Assembly: GCA_938092065.1 (NCBI GenBank)
Contig: CALKND010000011.1
Location: 1-52,009 of the forward strand
Direction: 5' to 3'
Length of the DNA: 52,009 nucleotides
From: an uncultured Rhodospirillales bacterium
Lineage (GTDB): Bacteria > Pseudomonadota > Alphaproteobacteria > Rhodospirillales > JABHCV01
The notes beneath the pieces are model-generated. The model ran no database searches. It was not told the origin of the DNA and saw only the letters and a list, made by a program, of their open reading frames with translations. Each line of letters begins with the position of its first letter. The stretch's first letter is position 1. Below, piece by piece: positions 1 through 9,769 of this stretch. A program made the position numbers and the translations under genes.

Positions 1-140
1 AAATGGTGATGCCGGGTGATAATATTACAATGGAAGTTGAGCTGATGTCTCCTATCGCTATGGACGAGGGCCTGCGCTTTGCTATTCGCGAGGGCGGTCG
101 TACCGTGGGTGCCGGAGTTGTCTCCTCGATTGTTGAGTAA
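1..140 (+). CDS. tuf: Elongation factor Tu, C-terminal fragment (cut by window edge)
   Basis: The reading frame is open from the window edge to a TAA at 138-140. It encodes the last 45 residues of EF-Tu domain 3, with the recognisable stretches [18 protein letters not shown] and the terminal [15 protein letters not shown]-Tu carries aminoacyl-tRNA to the ribosome as a GTP complex. Its place just before rpsJ is the usual end of the rpsL-rpsG-fusA-tuf cluster joined to the S10 operon. The 5' part lies outside the window. Confidence 0.97.
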   Translation, partial: MVMPGDNITMEVELMSPIAMDEGLRFAIREGGRTVGAGVVSSIVE

Positions 141-153
141 ATAAGATGGACAT

Positions 154-177
154 AAAAGCCTCATTTTGAGGTTTTTT
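154..177 (+). terminator. Intrinsic terminator/attenuator between tuf and rpsJ
   Basis: An inverted repeat centred on CCTCA/TGAGG, extended by a G-T and A-T pairs, has a short T-rich loop and runs straight into six T residues. It lies 14 nt after the tuf stop and 20 nt before rpsJ. It probably ends or attenuates transcription from the upstream str operon before the S10 genes. No clear promoter fits in the short gap, so partial read-through is likely. Confidence 0.7.
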
Positions 178-196
178 GTAGGTTAGGTCTAAAGCT

Positions 197-505
197 ATGG
201 AACACCAAAATATCCGTATTCGTTTGAAGGCATTTGATCATCGTGTGCTTGATCAGTCTGCAGGTGAAATTATTAACACGGCGAAGCGGACCGGTGCAGA
301 TGTTCGTGGACCAATCCCACTTCCTACTCGCATTGAAAAGTTCACGGTTCTGCGCTCGCCCTTTATAGATAAGAAGTCGCGCGAACAGTTTGAAATCCGC
401 ACCCATAAGCGGGTGCTTGATATTGTTGATCCAACACCGCAAACCGTGGACGCGCTTATGAAGCTCGATCTGGCTGCCGGTGTCGACGTCGAAATTAAAC
501 TTTAG
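197..505 (+). CDS. rpsJ: 30S ribosomal protein S10
   Basis: The 102-residue product is a full-length S10 ([16 protein letters not shown] near the N-terminus, RTHKRVLDI in the middle). S10 sits in the 30S head and, as NusE, also joins antitermination complexes. It is the first gene of the S10 operon here, followed 22 nt later by rplC. The ribosome binding site is weak. Length and both ends match the family, so the ATG at 197 is secure. Confidence 0.98.
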   Translation: MEHQNIRIRLKAFDHRVLDQSAGEIINTAKRTGADVRGPIPLPTRIEKFTVLRSPFIDKKSREQFEIRTHKRVLDIVDPTPQTVDALMKLDLAAGVDVEIKL

Positions 506-527
506 CTCAAGGATTAGGACTTAAGCT

Positions 528-1298
528 ATGCGTACAGGTCTGATAGCAAAAAAAGTAGGTATGTCTCGTGTCTTCTCAGATGATGGTCGTCATATTCCTG
601 TCACCGTGTTGAAAGTTGAGAACTGCCAAGTTGTCGCTCAACGCACTGAAGAAAAAGATGGCTACACTGCCCTGCAGCTTGGTATTGGCAATGCCAAGGT
701 TAAGAGAGTTTCCAAAGCAATGCGCGGGCATTTTGCTAGTGCCAAGGTTGAGCCAAAAAGTAAACTCGCTGAATTTAGAGTTGGCGCGGATGCACTGATA
801 GAAGTTGGTGCGGAAATTTCTGCTGATCACTTCGTCGTGGGTCAGTATGTTGACGTTTCTGGCACTTCGATTGGTAAAGGCTTTGCCGGAGCAATGAAGC
901 GCCACGGTTTTGGCGGTCTTCGTGCCTCGCATGGTGTATCCATTTCTCACCGTTCTCACGGTTCAACGGGTCAGTGTCAAGATCCTGGACGTGTGTTTAA
1001 GGGTAAGAAAATGGCTGGTCACATGGGTGCAAAAAGAATTACTACTCAGAACCTTGAAATTGTTTCCACGGACAATGCGCGTGGACTGATCCTGATTAAG
1101 GGTGCCGTGCCCGGATCAAAGGGCGGTTACGTAAGGGTCTTCGATTCAGTAAAGCGTAAAAATGACATGGAATTGCCTTTCCCGGCGGCTCTTATTGGTG
1201 GAGAAGCCCCAACTGAAGAAGCGCCTTTTGAAGAAATAATCGTCGAGGGTTCCTCAGTGGATGCCCCTGCTGAAGACGCTGTGACGAAGGAAGAATAA
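528..1298 (+). CDS. rplC: 50S ribosomal protein L3 with acidic C-terminal tail
   Basis: The 256-residue product has the full L3 fold, starting [16 protein letters not shown] and containing the [15 protein letters not shown] loop that reaches toward the peptidyl transferase centre. The family is usually about 205-220 residues. The extra roughly 35 residues at the C-terminus are Glu/Asp/Ala-rich ([14 protein letters not shown] onward) and probably disordered. Longer L3 tails are known in Alphaproteobacteria. rplD follows 3 nt after the stop. Confidence 0.98.
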   Translation: MRTGLIAKKVGMSRVFSDDGRHIPVTVLKVENCQVVAQRTEEKDGYTALQLGIGNAKVKRVSKAMRGHFASAKVEPKSKLAEFRVGADALIEVGAEISADHFVVGQYVDVSGTSIGKGFAGAMKRHGFGGLRASHGVSISHRSHGSTGQCQDPGRVFKGKKMAGHMGAKRITTQNLEIVSTDNARGLILIKGAVPGSKGGYVRVFDSVKRKNDMELPFPAALIGGEAPTEEAPFEEIIVEGSSVDAPAEDAVTKEE

Positions 1299-1301
1299 AA
1301 T

Positions 1302-1922
1302 ATGAAGTGCGACGTCATCAGTATTGAAAACAAAAAGGTTGGTTCCGTTGATCTAGATGAGGCCGTGTTCGGTGCTCCCGTTCGTGTGGACCTTATGTCA
1401 CGTTATGTTAATTGGCAGCTTGCCAAGCGTCGTTCCGGCAATCATCAGGTCAAGGATCGCTCTGAAGTTCAGGGCACCACAGCCAAGCCTTTTAACCAAA
1501 AGGGCACAGGTAACGCCCGTCAGGGCTCCAAACGCGCCCCGCAAATAAGAGGTGGAGGTGTTGTCTTCGGACCTCATGTCCGTGATCATGGTTTCAGCCT
1601 GCAAAAGAGAGTTCGTAAGTTGGCTCTTAAATCCGCGCTGTCTTCCAAGCAAGCCGAAGGAAAGCTGGTTGTTCTTAATGATGCCAAGCTGAAAAGTGCG
1701 AAAACGGCTGATTTTAAAAAGAATCTTAGCAAACTCGGTTGGGGTAAGACACTGGTAATTGATGGTGCTGATCTGGATAACAACTTCCAGCTTGCCACAC
1801 GTAATATTACCGAGCTTGACGTTTTGCCGAGCCAAGGCGCTAACGTTTATGACATTCTGCGCCGCGACACGTTAGTATTGACGAAGGATGCTGTCGAAAA
1901 ACTTGTGGAGCGTTTGAAATGA
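1302..1922 (+). CDS. rplD: 50S ribosomal protein L4
   Basis: The 206-residue product carries the L4 exit-tunnel loop ([30 protein letters not shown]) typical of the family. L4 lines the peptide exit tunnel; in enterobacteria it also represses the S10 operon, but that control is not shown here. The start codon lies 3 nt after rplC and the stop overlaps rplW by 4 nt (ATGA), so the genes are translationally coupled. Confidence 0.98.
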   Translation: MKCDVISIENKKVGSVDLDEAVFGAPVRVDLMSRYVNWQLAKRRSGNHQVKDRSEVQGTTAKPFNQKGTGNARQGSKRAPQIRGGGVVFGPHVRDHGFSLQKRVRKLALKSALSSKQAEGKLVVLNDAKLKSAKTADFKKNLSKLGWGKTLVIDGADLDNNFQLATRNITELDVLPSQGANVYDILRRDTLVLTKDAVEKLVERLK

Positions 1923-2245
1923 GTCTGAGCAAGTACAGCGGCAAGGCAAGGCCAAGTCCAGAGCGTAAATTTGAGCTTATCCGCTCGCCGATTATTACTG
2001 AAAAATCGACTCTACTTTCAGAATTCAATCAGGTTAGCTTCCGCGTTCCAATGGATGCCAGTAAGCCTGAAATCAAGACCGCCGTTGAGGACTTATTCAA
2101 GGTCAGTGTGACGGCAGTTAATACACTTATCGCCAAGGGCAAAACGAAAAAATTTCGTGGTCGTTCCGGCAAACGGATTGACACCAAGAAAGCCATCATT
2201 ACGCTGGCCAAAGGTCAATCTATTGATATTTCGACAGGGGTTTAA
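1919..2245 (+). CDS. rplW: 50S ribosomal protein L23
   Basis: The 108-residue product has the L23 signature [13 protein letters not shown] and [14 protein letters not shown]23 lies at the tunnel exit and docks the signal recognition particle and trigger factor. It starts inside the rplD stop codon. An N-terminal extension of about 18 residues precedes the conserved start of the fold; an internal restart is not obvious, so the coupled ATG is kept. Confidence 0.97.
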   Translation: MSLSKYSGKARPSPERKFELIRSPIITEKSTLLSEFNQVSFRVPMDASKPEIKTAVEDLFKVSVTAVNTLIAKGKTKKFRGRSGKRIDTKKAIITLAKGQSIDISTGV

Positions 2246-2254
2246 GGTCTAGTC

Positions 2255-3085
2255 ATGGCACTCAAGCAATTTAAACCAACGACACCCGGCCGTCGCGGAC
2301 TGGTTCTAATAAAACGCGATGGCCTCTGGACAGGTAAGCCAGAAAAATCATTAACTGAAGGTCTCCGCAAGAAGGGCGGTCGTAATAATACTGGTCAAAT
2401 CACTGCACGCCGTCGTGGTGGGGGGCATAAGCGCCGTTACCGCACGATTGACTTTAGGCGAAATAAATATGATGTGGTTGGCACTGTTGAGCGCTTGGAA
2501 TATGATCCTAACCGTACAGCTTTTATCGCTTTAATCAATTACGCGGATGGTAATCGCCAATACATCATCGCGCCTCAGCGTCTTGCAATTGGTGATAAGA
2601 TTGTCTCAGGTGAGCAGGTTGATATTAAGCCAGGCAATGCCATGCCCATGAAGAATATCCCAGTTGGCACAATCATCCATAACATCGAGATGAAGCCCGG
2701 CAAGGGCGGTCAAATAGCCCGAAGTGCTGGCACTTATGTACAGCTTATCGGTAAAGATCAGGGCTATGTTCAACTTCGCCTGAGTTCAGGCGAATTACGC
2801 ATGGTCCGTGGTGAATGTATGGCCACAATTGGTGCTGTTTCCAATCCGGACCAGCAAAACATTAAACTGGGAAAGGCTGGTCGTAATCGTTGGCTAGGAA
2901 AGCGTCCTTCGGTTCGTGGCGTAGCCATGAACCCGATTGATCACCCGCATGGTGGTGGTGAAGGTCGAACTTCTGGTGGCCGCCATCCTGTAACCCCGTG
3001 GGGCAAGCCAACAAAAGGTAAGCGTACGCGTAGTAACAAGAAGACGGATCGCTTGATTATGCGCCGCCGTCACAGCAAGAAGTAG
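2255..3085 (+). CDS. rplB: 50S ribosomal protein L2
   Basis: The 276-residue product matches L2 in length and motifs: [13 protein letters not shown] at the N-terminus, [19 protein letters not shown], and the C-terminal [19 protein letters not shown] that contains the conserved histidine near the peptidyl transferase centre. L2 is a primary 23S rRNA binder. The gene is 9 nt after rplW and 9 nt before rpsS. Confidence 0.99.
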   Translation: MALKQFKPTTPGRRGLVLIKRDGLWTGKPEKSLTEGLRKKGGRNNTGQITARRRGGGHKRRYRTIDFRRNKYDVVGTVERLEYDPNRTAFIALINYADGNRQYIIAPQRLAIGDKIVSGEQVDIKPGNAMPMKNIPVGTIIHNIEMKPGKGGQIARSAGTYVQLIGKDQGYVQLRLSSGELRMVRGECMATIGAVSNPDQQNIKLGKAGRNRWLGKRPSVRGVAMNPIDHPHGGGEGRTSGGRHPVTPWGKPTKGKRTRSNKKTDRLIMRRRHSKK

Positions 3086-3094
3086 GAGGCGACA

Positions 3095-3373
3095 TTGGCT
3101 CGTTCCGTGTGGAAAGGTCCGTTTGTGGACGGTTACCTTCTTAAAAAAGCAGAGACCGTTCGTGCCGGTGGTCGTAACGAGGTCATAAAAACTTGGTCTC
3201 GTCGATCAACGGTTTTGCCACAATTTGTTGGACTGACTTTTGGTGTCTACAACGGCCATAAATTTATCCCTGTTTTGATTACCGAGGATATGATAGGTCA
3301 CAAAATGGGTGAATTTTCTCCTACCCGCACCTATCTTGGACACACTGCCGATAAAAAGGCCAAGAGAGTTTAG
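3095..3373 (+). CDS. rpsS: 30S ribosomal protein S19, TTG start
   Basis: The 92-residue product ([18 protein letters not shown] at the start, [15 protein letters not shown] near the end) is full-length S19 of the 30S head. No ATG fits: the conserved N-terminus begins at a TTG (3095-3097). A perfect AGGAGG at 3084-3089, 5 nt upstream, supports that start and may compensate for the weak initiator. rplV starts 2 nt after the stop. Confidence 0.97.
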   Translation: MARSVWKGPFVDGYLLKKAETVRAGGRNEVIKTWSRRSTVLPQFVGLTFGVYNGHKFIPVLITEDMIGHKMGEFSPTRTYLGHTADKKAKRV

Positions 3374-3375
3374 TT

Positions 3376-3756
3376 ATGGGTAAAAAATCAGCACCTCGTC
3401 CTTACGCCGATAACGAAGCAATGGCTTTTTCTAAGCACATACGTATCAGTGCACAGAAGCTTAATTTAGTTGCTAGTTTGATCCGTGGTCTTGACTGCGA
3501 GAAGGCAATTTCGGAATTAACTTTCTCCAAGCGTCGTATTGCTCAGGACGTAAAGAAAGTTCTAGAGTCTGCAATTGCTAATGCAGAAAACAACCATGAC
3601 CTGGATGTTGACAGGCTATATGTTGCCGAAGCTTATGTCGGCCGCACTATGGTTATGAAGCGCTGGCGGGCCCGCGCTCGTGGCCGTACTGGTAAAATTC
3701 TTAAACCTTTCAGTAACTTGCGCGTCATAGTACGCGAACGCGAGGAGACAGCTTAA
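3376..3756 (+). CDS. rplV: 50S ribosomal protein L22
   Basis: The 126-residue product has the L22 core ([18 protein letters not shown]) and the tunnel hairpin region ([28 protein letters not shown]). Its extended loop lines the exit tunnel beside L4, where macrolide resistance changes occur in other bacteria. rpsC begins directly after its stop with no gap. Confidence 0.98.
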   Translation: MGKKSAPRPYADNEAMAFSKHIRISAQKLNLVASLIRGLDCEKAISELTFSKRRIAQDVKKVLESAIANAENNHDLDVDRLYVAEAYVGRTMVMKRWRARARGRTGKILKPFSNLRVIVREREETA

Positions 3757-4434
3757 ATGGGTCAGAAAGTTAACCCTATTGGCCTTCGGCTAGGAATTAT
3801 CCGCACTTGGGACTCCCGTTGGTACGCTGACGATAATTACGCCAGCATGCTGCATGAGGACTTACGTATTCGCAAGCTTCTGCTTGGCCGCTTATCTCAA
3901 GCCGGCGTTTCTAAAGTTGTTATTGAACGCCCCGCAAAGAAAGCACGTATTACAATCCATACGGCTCGACCCGGTGTTATCATTGGGAAGAAAGGCGCTG
4001 ATATTGAGAAACTGCGCCTTGACCTTTCTAAATTGACAGGATCAGAAGTCCACGTGAATATTGTAGAAATCCGTAAGCCTGAGATTGATGCCCAACTGGT
4101 AGCTGAAAATGTTGCTCAACAGATGGAGCGGCGCGTATCTGTCCGTCGGGCAATGAAGAGGGTAGTTCAGTCGGCAATGCGTTTAGGTGCTGAGGGTATT
4201 CGTATTTATTGTTCTGGTCGTCTCGGTGGTGCAGAAATAGCACGTGATGTCTGGTATCATGAGGGGCGCGTGCCCTTGCATACATTACGTGCCCATGTAG
4301 ATTATGGAATAGCTACCGGGCGTACCACATATGGTGCTTGCGGTGTCAAGGTTTGGATCTACAAGGGTGATATCTTGGCTCATGATCCGATGGCTATGGA
4401 AAAACACGTCATTGATTCACAGCCGGCCCGTTAA
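3757..4434 (+). CDS. rpsC: 30S ribosomal protein S3
   Basis: The 225-residue product starts [23 protein letters not shown] and has the KH domain motif [16 protein letters not shown] followed by the S3 C-terminal domain ([25 protein letters not shown]). S3 forms part of the mRNA entry tunnel with S4 and S5. Length and ends are normal. A 36-nt gap separates it from rplP. Confidence 0.99.
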   Translation: MGQKVNPIGLRLGIIRTWDSRWYADDNYASMLHEDLRIRKLLLGRLSQAGVSKVVIERPAKKARITIHTARPGVIIGKKGADIEKLRLDLSKLTGSEVHVNIVEIRKPEIDAQLVAENVAQQMERRVSVRRAMKRVVQSAMRLGAEGIRIYCSGRLGGAEIARDVWYHEGRVPLHTLRAHVDYGIATGRTTYGACGVKVWIYKGDILAHDPMAMEKHVIDSQPAR

Positions 4435-4470
4435 GCAGAAACTGTTAAGATTTAAGCGAAAGCAAAAACG

Positions 4471-4890
4471 ATGCTCAGCCCAAAGCGTACTAAATATAGA
4501 AAGGCCCACAAAGGCCGAATTCATGGAAAGGCCAAAGGCGGTACAGTTCTGAATTTTGGTGCCTATGGCCTGAAGGCAACTTCTCCTGAACGCGTAACTG
4601 CGCGCCAAATTGAAGCGGCCCGACGTGCGATGACGCGTCACATGAAACGTGCTGGCCGTGTCTGGATCCGTATTTTTCCGGATGTTCCAGTTTCCAAGAA
4701 GCCACCAGAAGTTCGTCAGGGAAAAGGCAAAGGATCTGTCGAGTACTGGGCAGCAAAAGTTAAGCCGGGTCGCATTATGTTCGAACTTGATGGGGTTCCA
4801 TTAAAAGTTGCCAAAAAAGCGTTTGAGCTTGCAGCTGCGAAATTGCCATTATCAACGCGTTTTGTAACGCGTCTTGGCGAAGAGGATTAG
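4471..4890 (+). CDS. rplP: 50S ribosomal protein L16
   Basis: The 139-residue product starts [19 protein letters not shown] and contains the conserved [21 protein letters not shown] and the [17 protein letters not shown] loop that contacts the A-site tRNA. Size is normal for L16 (about 137). The stop is 4 nt before rpmC. Confidence 0.98.
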   Translation: MLSPKRTKYRKAHKGRIHGKAKGGTVLNFGAYGLKATSPERVTARQIEAARRAMTRHMKRAGRVWIRIFPDVPVSKKPPEVRQGKGKGSVEYWAAKVKPGRIMFELDGVPLKVAKKAFELAAAKLPLSTRFVTRLGEED

Positions 4891-4894
4891 AGCG

Positions 4895-5116
4895 ATGAGT
4901 GATGGCATGAAGGCCGCTGATTTGCGGACTAAGTCCAGAGATGAATTAAAAGACGAACTTGTTGGTCTTCGTAAGGAGTCTTTCAACCTTCGTTTCCAGG
5001 CCGCTAGTGGTCAACTAGAAAACACAGCACGCTGCCGTCAAGTAACACGGGGCATCGCGCGCATTAAAACTATCCTTGGCGAGCTTGATATTGCTACGTC
5101 CAAGGCTGCTTCGTAA
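4895..5116 (+). CDS. rpmC: 50S ribosomal protein L29
   Basis: The 73-residue product has the L29 helical hairpin ([30 protein letters not shown], then [15 protein letters not shown]). The frame is open further upstream to a TTG at 4874 inside rplP, but the ATG at 4895 fits the family length and has a GAGG 9 nt before it. A second ATG five codons in (MKAADLR) is also possible. L29 lies at the tunnel exit next to L23. Confidence 0.95.
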   Translation: MSDGMKAADLRTKSRDELKDELVGLRKESFNLRFQAASGQLENTARCRQVTRGIARIKTILGELDIATSKAAS

Positions 5117-5134
5117 GAATTGAGGTAACGGCTA

Positions 5135-5380
5135 ATGCCCAAACGAATATTACAAGGTGTCGTGATTAGCGATAAAATGGATAAGACTGTGACCGTTCAG
5201 GTTGAGCGTAGGTTCAAGCATACGCTCTACAAAAAGTTCATTCGTCGCTCCAAGAAGTATGCGGCACATGATGAAACCAACGCGGTGAAGGTTGGCGACG
5301 TGGTGAAAATCCAGGAATGCCGCCCGATGTCAAAACGCAAAAAGTGGGAAGTCGTCAGCGGGACTGCTTTAACAGGTTGA
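5135..5380 (+). CDS. rpsQ: 30S ribosomal protein S17
   Basis: The 81-residue product is a full-length S17 OB-fold protein ([29 protein letters not shown], then the [13 protein letters not shown] segment). It binds 16S rRNA helices 7 and 11 early in 30S assembly. It is followed 29 nt later by rplN. Confidence 0.97.
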   Translation: MPKRILQGVVISDKMDKTVTVQVERRFKHTLYKKFIRRSKKYAAHDETNAVKVGDVVKIQECRPMSKRKKWEVVSGTALTG

Positions 5381-5409
5381 TCTTTGTTGACGAATAGAGG
5401 GAATAAAAG

Positions 5410-5778
5410 ATGATCCAGGTAGAAACCAACTTGGAAGTTGCCGATAATTCTGGAGCACGGCGTGTTCAGTGTATCAAGGTGCTTGGCGGCTCCAAAAGGA
5501 AGTATGCATACGTCGGTGACGTCATTGTTGTCTCCATCAAAGAAGCTATTCCACGTGGTCGCGTAAAGAAGGGTGATGTTGTGCAGGCTGTCGTAGTTCG
5601 TACTGCAAAGGAGATCCGGCGGAATGATGGCACAGCAATTCGCTTTGATTCAAATGCGGCTGTGTTAATCAATAAGCAGGGCGAGCCCATTGGAACTCGT
5701 ATTTTTGGACCGGTAACACGTGAATTGCGAGCAAAGAAATATATGAAAATTATCTCTTTGGCCCCTGAAGTTTTGTGA
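5410..5778 (+). CDS. rplN: 50S ribosomal protein L14
   Basis: The 122-residue product has exactly the usual L14 length, with [28 protein letters not shown] at the N-terminus and [24 protein letters not shown] at the end. L14 forms an intersubunit bridge and is the site where the silencing factor RsfS binds. An AGAGGGA element lies about 10 nt before the ATG. Confidence 0.99.
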   Translation: MIQVETNLEVADNSGARRVQCIKVLGGSKRKYAYVGDVIVVSIKEAIPRGRVKKGDVVQAVVVRTAKEIRRNDGTAIRFDSNAAVLINKQGEPIGTRIFGPVTRELRAKKYMKIISLAPEVL

Positions 5779-5795
5779 GTAGGTAATCTTTAAAA

Positions 5796-6119
5796 ATGGC
5801 TAACAAGATGCGAATGAAAAAGGGTGACCAAGTGATGGTTATCACAGGAAAGGATAAGGGTAAAACTGGAGAGGTCCTTCGTTTGATTCCAAAAGATAAC
5901 CGTGCTTTGGTACAGGGTGTTAATATGGTCAAGCGACATACTCGTCCAACGCAAGCTTCAGCTGGTGGGATTCTCGAAAAAGAGACGTTTATCCAAGTCT
6001 CCAATTTGTCACAAATTGACCCTAAGGATAATAAACCGACGCGTACTGGCGTCAAAGTTCTCAAAGATGGCCGCAAGGTCCGCTTCGCAAAGCGGTCTGG
6101 CGAAGTTATCGATAAATAA
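5796..6119 (+). CDS. rplX: 50S ribosomal protein L24
   Basis: The 107-residue product has the KOW motif ([22 protein letters not shown]) and the [19 protein letters not shown] segment of L24, which starts 50S assembly at the 5' end of 23S rRNA. Length is normal. The gene sits 17 nt after rplN and 15 nt before rplE. Confidence 0.98.
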   Translation: MANKMRMKKGDQVMVITGKDKGKTGEVLRLIPKDNRALVQGVNMVKRHTRPTQASAGGILEKETFIQVSNLSQIDPKDNKPTRTGVKVLKDGRKVRFAKRSGEVIDK

Positions 6120-6134
6120 GCAGGTGCACGGATA

Positions 6135-6701
6135 ATGGCACGATTACAAGAGCATTATGAAACGATGGTTCGTCCGGCTTTGCTGGAGGAGTTCAAATAT
6201 ACAAGTACCATGCAGGTTCCAAAGCTGGAAAAGATTGTTATCAATATGGGTGTTGGTGAAGCGTCCCAAGACAAAAAGCTCATAAATGGTGCACTTGAAG
6301 ATTTGGCGAATATTACCGGCCAAAAGCCGATCGTTACTAAGGCCAAAAAATCAATTGCGAGTTATAAGCTGCGTGATGGCATGGTTGTAGGATGTAAAGT
6401 TACCCTACGCCGTGCTCGCATGTATGAATTCCTTGACCGTTTGGTCAATATTGCTTTGCCTCGCATTCGTGACTTCCGCGGTCTTAACAGTAAAAGCTTT
6501 GATGGTCATGGGAATTATGCCATGGGCGTTAAGGAACAGATCATCTTTCCAGAAGTTGATTATGACAAGGTCGACCGCGTGCGCGGAATGGATATTATAA
6601 TTTGTACTACTGCCCAAAGTGACGACGAAGCGAGGTCTCTTCTTAGAGGGTTCGACATGCCGTTTAAGGGCGAAGCAACCGGAGATAGAGCTAATGGCTA
6701 G
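6135..6701 (+). CDS. rplE: 50S ribosomal protein L5
   Basis: The 188-residue product matches L5 ([43 protein letters not shown]; the C-terminal [10 protein letters not shown]). L5 binds 5S rRNA and contacts P-site tRNA. The last 8 nt, including the stop, overlap the start of rpsN, so the two are probably coupled. Confidence 0.99.
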   Translation: MARLQEHYETMVRPALLEEFKYTSTMQVPKLEKIVINMGVGEASQDKKLINGALEDLANITGQKPIVTKAKKSIASYKLRDGMVVGCKVTLRRARMYEFLDRLVNIALPRIRDFRGLNSKSFDGHGNYAMGVKEQIIFPEVDYDKVDRVRGMDIIICTTAQSDDEARSLLRGFDMPFKGEATGDRANG

Positions 6702-6999
6702 GAAAAGCGTTGTTGAGAGGAACAAGAAGCGTGAAAGGCTGGCTGCCAAGTATGCCAACCGGCGTGCAGTCTTGAAGGCACAGGCCAAAGATTCCTCACT
6801 TTCCATGGAGGAGCGTTTTGAAGCCCGCTTGAAGCTAGCGCAATTACCGCGTAATGCATCGCCGGTTAGGCAGCGCCTGCGTTGTGAACTTAGTGGCCGC
6901 CCACGCGGCAATTACCGCAAGTTTAAACTGTCGCGCATCGCGCTTCGTGATCTTGCTTCCACCGGTCAAATCCCTGGCATGGTAAAGTCGAGCTGGTAG
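6694..6999 (+). CDS. rpsN: 30S ribosomal protein S14 (zinc-free type)
   Basis: The frame is open upstream to 6619, but the conserved N-terminus [16 protein letters not shown] begins at the ATG at 6694, inside the end of rplE. The resulting 101 residues equal the usual long S14. The Cys-X2-Cys pairs of the zinc-binding short form are absent, so this is the C-minus class. The C-terminal segment is the typical [21 protein letters not shown]. Confidence 0.98.
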   Translation: MARKSVVERNKKRERLAAKYANRRAVLKAQAKDSSLSMEERFEARLKLAQLPRNASPVRQRLRCELSGRPRGNYRKFKLSRIALRDLASTGQIPGMVKSSW

Positions 7000-7011
7000 G
7001 AGGAATTAAAT

Positions 7012-7410
7012 ATGTCAATGACTGATCCCTTGGGTGATATGCTTACCCGTATTCGTAATGGCCAGCAGGCTAAAAAAAGCACCGTTATGGCGCCAGCGTC
7101 CAAACTGCGTTCTAACGTACTTGAAGTACTCAAACGGGAGGGCTTTATTCGTGGTTATACGAAGGAGGAAGTCCGTCCCGGTATAACCGAGTTGACCATC
7201 GAACTTAAGTATCACGAGGGCATCCCAGTAATCCGTGAAATTAGTAGAGTGTCTACCCCCGGTTGCCGCGTTTATTCGAAGATTAAGGATCTGTCCCGTG
7301 TATACAACGGCCTTGGCATTTCGATCCTGTCGACACCGCGTGGTGTTATGTCTGATGCTGAAGCGCGCGGAGCCAATGTTGGTGGCGAAGTGCTTTGTAA
7401 AGTCTTTTAG
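7012..7410 (+). CDS. rpsH: 30S ribosomal protein S8
   Basis: The 132-residue product starts [18 protein letters not shown] and ends with the conserved [32 protein letters not shown]8 binds the central domain of 16S rRNA; in enterobacteria it also represses the spc operon, which cannot be judged here. A perfect AGGAGG (6998-7003) lies about 8 nt before the ATG. Confidence 0.99.
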   Translation: MSMTDPLGDMLTRIRNGQQAKKSTVMAPASKLRSNVLEVLKREGFIRGYTKEEVRPGITELTIELKYHEGIPVIREISRVSTPGCRVYSKIKDLSRVYNGLGISILSTPRGVMSDAEARGANVGGEVLCKVF

Positions 7411-7424
7411 AATAGGACAGAGAA

Positions 7425-7958
7425 ATGTCTCGAGTTGGTAAAAATCCAGTTGAAGTTCCAGATGGCGTCAATGTAGCAATTGTTGGCCAGCAAGTTACCG
7501 CCAAAGGCAAGCTTGGTGAATTGTCAATGACCTTTTCTGATGATATTGAGATTACCCAGGAAGAAAATCTGATTACGGTAAAAGGCCGTGGTAATTCTAT
7601 CCAGTCCCGTAAGATGTGGGGAACGGCACGCAGTGTGATATCCAATCTTGTTGTTGGTGTTTCGGAAGGTTTTATCAGAAACCTTGAAATTAATGGCGTT
7701 GGCTATCGTGCACAAGTTCAGGGAAGTGACTTGGTGATGCAACTTGGTTTTAGTCATGAAGTTCGTCACAAAATTCCGGAAGGCATTAATATCAAGTGTA
7801 CAGATCAGACACATATAACTATTGAAGGTGCTGACAAGCAGAAAGTGGGCCAGACGGCTTCTGAAATTCGCTCTTATCGGCCGCCTGAACCATACAAAGG
7901 TAAAGGCGTTAAATACGTTGATGAACACATTTTACGTAAAGAAGGCAAAAAGAAATAA
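7425..7958 (+). CDS. rplF: 50S ribosomal protein L6
   Basis: The 177-residue product is full-length L6, with MSRVGKNPVEVPDGV at the start, the conserved LEINGVGYRAQVQG in the middle and YKGKGVKYVDEHILRKEGKKK at the end. L6 supports the factor-binding stalk base. rplR begins 3 nt after its stop. Confidence 0.99.
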   Translation: MSRVGKNPVEVPDGVNVAIVGQQVTAKGKLGELSMTFSDDIEITQEENLITVKGRGNSIQSRKMWGTARSVISNLVVGVSEGFIRNLEINGVGYRAQVQGSDLVMQLGFSHEVRHKIPEGINIKCTDQTHITIEGADKQKVGQTASEIRSYRPPEPYKGKGVKYVDEHILRKEGKKK

Positions 7959-7961
7959 GTT

Positions 7962-8324
7962 ATGTCAAATTCAAAACAACTTTTCGAGCGTCGCAAAGGC
8001 CGCAACCGTATGCAACTGCGTCGTGCAGGCGCTGTACGGCCTAGGTTATCTGTTTTCCGTTCAGGTAAGCATATTTATGCCCAGATCATTGATGATGCCC
8101 TTGGCGTCACGTTGGCTGCAGCTTCTACAACTGAAAAAGATGTTCGCAGTAAGGCCAAAACTGGTGCCGATATTTTAGCTGCTGGTGAAGTTGGCAAGTT
8201 GGTCGCTAAACGTGCAAGTAAAGCCGGTGTTAAAGATGTAGTCTTTGACCGTGGCGGTTATAAATTTCACGGTCGGGTAAAGGCCCTGGCTGAAGCGGCT
8301 CGTGAAGCCGGTTTGTCTTTCTAG
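7962..8324 (+). CDS. rplR: 50S ribosomal protein L18
   Basis: The 120-residue product has the L18 elements [50 protein letters not shown] and a basic N-terminal tail. L18 delivers 5S rRNA together with L5. The gene sits between rplF and rpsE as in most bacteria. Confidence 0.98.
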   Translation: MSNSKQLFERRKGRNRMQLRRAGAVRPRLSVFRSGKHIYAQIIDDALGVTLAAASTTEKDVRSKAKTGADILAAGEVGKLVAKRASKAGVKDVVFDRGGYKFHGRVKALAEAAREAGLSF

Positions 8325-8337
8325 GAGCGCTATAAAT

Positions 8338-8943
8338 ATGGCACAGACCCCAACACCTCAAAGGAACGAGCGTCGCCCCGGACGTAATCGTGATAGAAAT
8401 AGAGAAGAGCAACGCGATGACGAATTAATTGACAAGCTCGTTCACATAAATCGTGTTGCCAAAGTGGTTAAGGGTGGGCGTCGTTTTTCTTTTGCGGCCC
8501 TAGTCGTAGCAGGTGACGGTAGTGGTCGTGTTGGTTTTGGTACAGGTAAAGCACGTGAAGTACCTGAAGCAATTCGCAAGGCGACAGATCAGGCTAAGCG
8601 CGAAATGGTACATGTGCCATTGCGCGACGGTCGTACTTTGCATCACGATGTTGAAGGTAACTTTGGCGCTGGTAAGGTTGTTCTTCGAAGTGCTCCAGCT
8701 GGCACAGGTATTATTGCCGGTGGGCCCATGCGTACTGTGTTTGAGGCAATGGGTGTAAAGGATGTCGTCACAAAGTCTATTGGCTCAGCCAACCCCCATA
8801 ACATGATCAAGGCGACGTTTAATGCACTTTCTAGTAGTTCGTCCCCACGAAGTGTTGCTGCACGCCGTGGAAAGAAGGTTAGCGACATTGTGGCGCGTCG
8901 CGGAAGTGTTGCTGCTTCGCTTAAGGAACAAGCAGATGGCTAA
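8338..8943 (+). CDS. rpsE: 30S ribosomal protein S5
   Basis: The 201-residue product has the double-stranded RNA-binding S5 domain ([23 protein letters not shown]) and the second domain ([24 protein letters not shown]). The frame extends upstream to 8302 inside rplR, but the ATG at 8338 ([13 protein letters not shown]) follows a GGAG and gives a normal Arg-rich N-terminus of about 30 residues. The final 8 nt overlap rpmD. Confidence 0.97.
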   Translation: MAQTPTPQRNERRPGRNRDRNREEQRDDELIDKLVHINRVAKVVKGGRRFSFAALVVAGDGSGRVGFGTGKAREVPEAIRKATDQAKREMVHVPLRDGRTLHHDVEGNFGAGKVVLRSAPAGTGIIAGGPMRTVFEAMGVKDVVTKSIGSANPHNMIKATFNALSSSSSPRSVAARRGKKVSDIVARRGSVAASLKEQADG

Positions 8944-9133
8944 TAAAAAATATAGCAGTGTTAAAGTCACTCAGACTGGAAGCCCCATAGGTCGTCAGAA
9001 ATATCAACGGGAAACTCTTAAAGGTCTTGGTTTAAACAAAATGCATAAGACCCGTGAACTCGAAGATACACCTTCAGTTCGTGGCATGATTAATAAGGTT
9101 AAGCACCTAGTCAAAATTGAGGAAGCTAGTTAA
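8936..9133 (+). CDS. rpmD: 50S ribosomal protein L30
   Basis: The 65-residue product is a short bacterial L30 ([36 protein letters not shown]). The true start is the ATG at 8936, which overlaps the last codons of rpsE; the longer open frame from 8822 lies antiparallel to no conserved sequence and is discarded. Expression is probably coupled to rpsE. Confidence 0.96.
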   Translation: MANKKYSSVKVTQTGSPIGRQKYQRETLKGLGLNKMHKTRELEDTPSVRGMINKVKHLVKIEEAS

Positions 9134-9202
9134 GACTTTAAGGTATGGGTGAGTCTATCTTCGCTTCTGTAAAGAGTGGTGTTAGCCAAAAAGGGTAAGA
9201 AA

Positions 9203-9754
9203 ATGAGACTGAATGAAATTAGCGATAATGCTGGCGCTTCCAAAAACCGCAAGCGGGTTGGTCGTGGCATAGGTTCAGGCAAGGGAAAGACTGCAGGCCG
9301 TGGCCACAAAGGTCAAAAGTCACGCAGTGGTGTTTCCTTGCTGGGTTTCGAGGGTGGCCAGATGCCACTTTATCGACGTTTGCCTAAACGTGGCTTCAAG
9401 AATCCGTTCTCCAAGGATTTTTCTGAGATTAATTTAGGTAAGTTACAAAATGCTATAGATACTGGCAAGATAGACAGTAAAAAAGACATCAATTATAAAG
9501 TTTTACAACAAGCTGGCATTGTTAGTAAGTCTAAGGATGGTCTGAAACTTCTCAGCAAGGGTGAGATAAATGCAAAAGTGACTATTGAAGTTTCTGGAGC
9601 GTCGAAGGCGGCTACTGCAGCTGTGGAAAAAGTGGGCGGTAAAGTTATAGTTACTGCTAGTATAGTAGCTTCCAAGGAGGAGGCAAAACCTACAAAAGCA
9701 ATGAAGGCGAAAGCCAATACCACAGCTGATGCTAATCTTGGCACGGCTGGTTAA
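9203..9754 (+). CDS. rplO: 50S ribosomal protein L15 with Lys/Ala-rich tail
   Basis: The conserved N-terminus [22 protein letters not shown] starts at the ATG at 9203; the open frame from 9176 is a few spurious codons longer. The product has 183 residues, against about 145-165 usually. The core ends near VGGKVIV, and the rest is a Lys/Ala/Thr-rich, low-complexity tail. L15 is a late 50S assembly protein. Confidence 0.97.
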   Translation: MRLNEISDNAGASKNRKRVGRGIGSGKGKTAGRGHKGQKSRSGVSLLGFEGGQMPLYRRLPKRGFKNPFSKDFSEINLGKLQNAIDTGKIDSKKDINYKVLQQAGIVSKSKDGLKLLSKGEINAKVTIEVSGASKAATAAVEKVGGKVIVTASIVASKEEAKPTKAMKAKANTTADANLGTAG

Positions 9755-9769
9755 GGCAGGATTAAACGT

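Noticed and set aside
576-959. Long minus-strand open frames inside rplC and other ribosomal genes
   Set aside because: Shadows of conserved plus-strand genes; no family similarity of their own.
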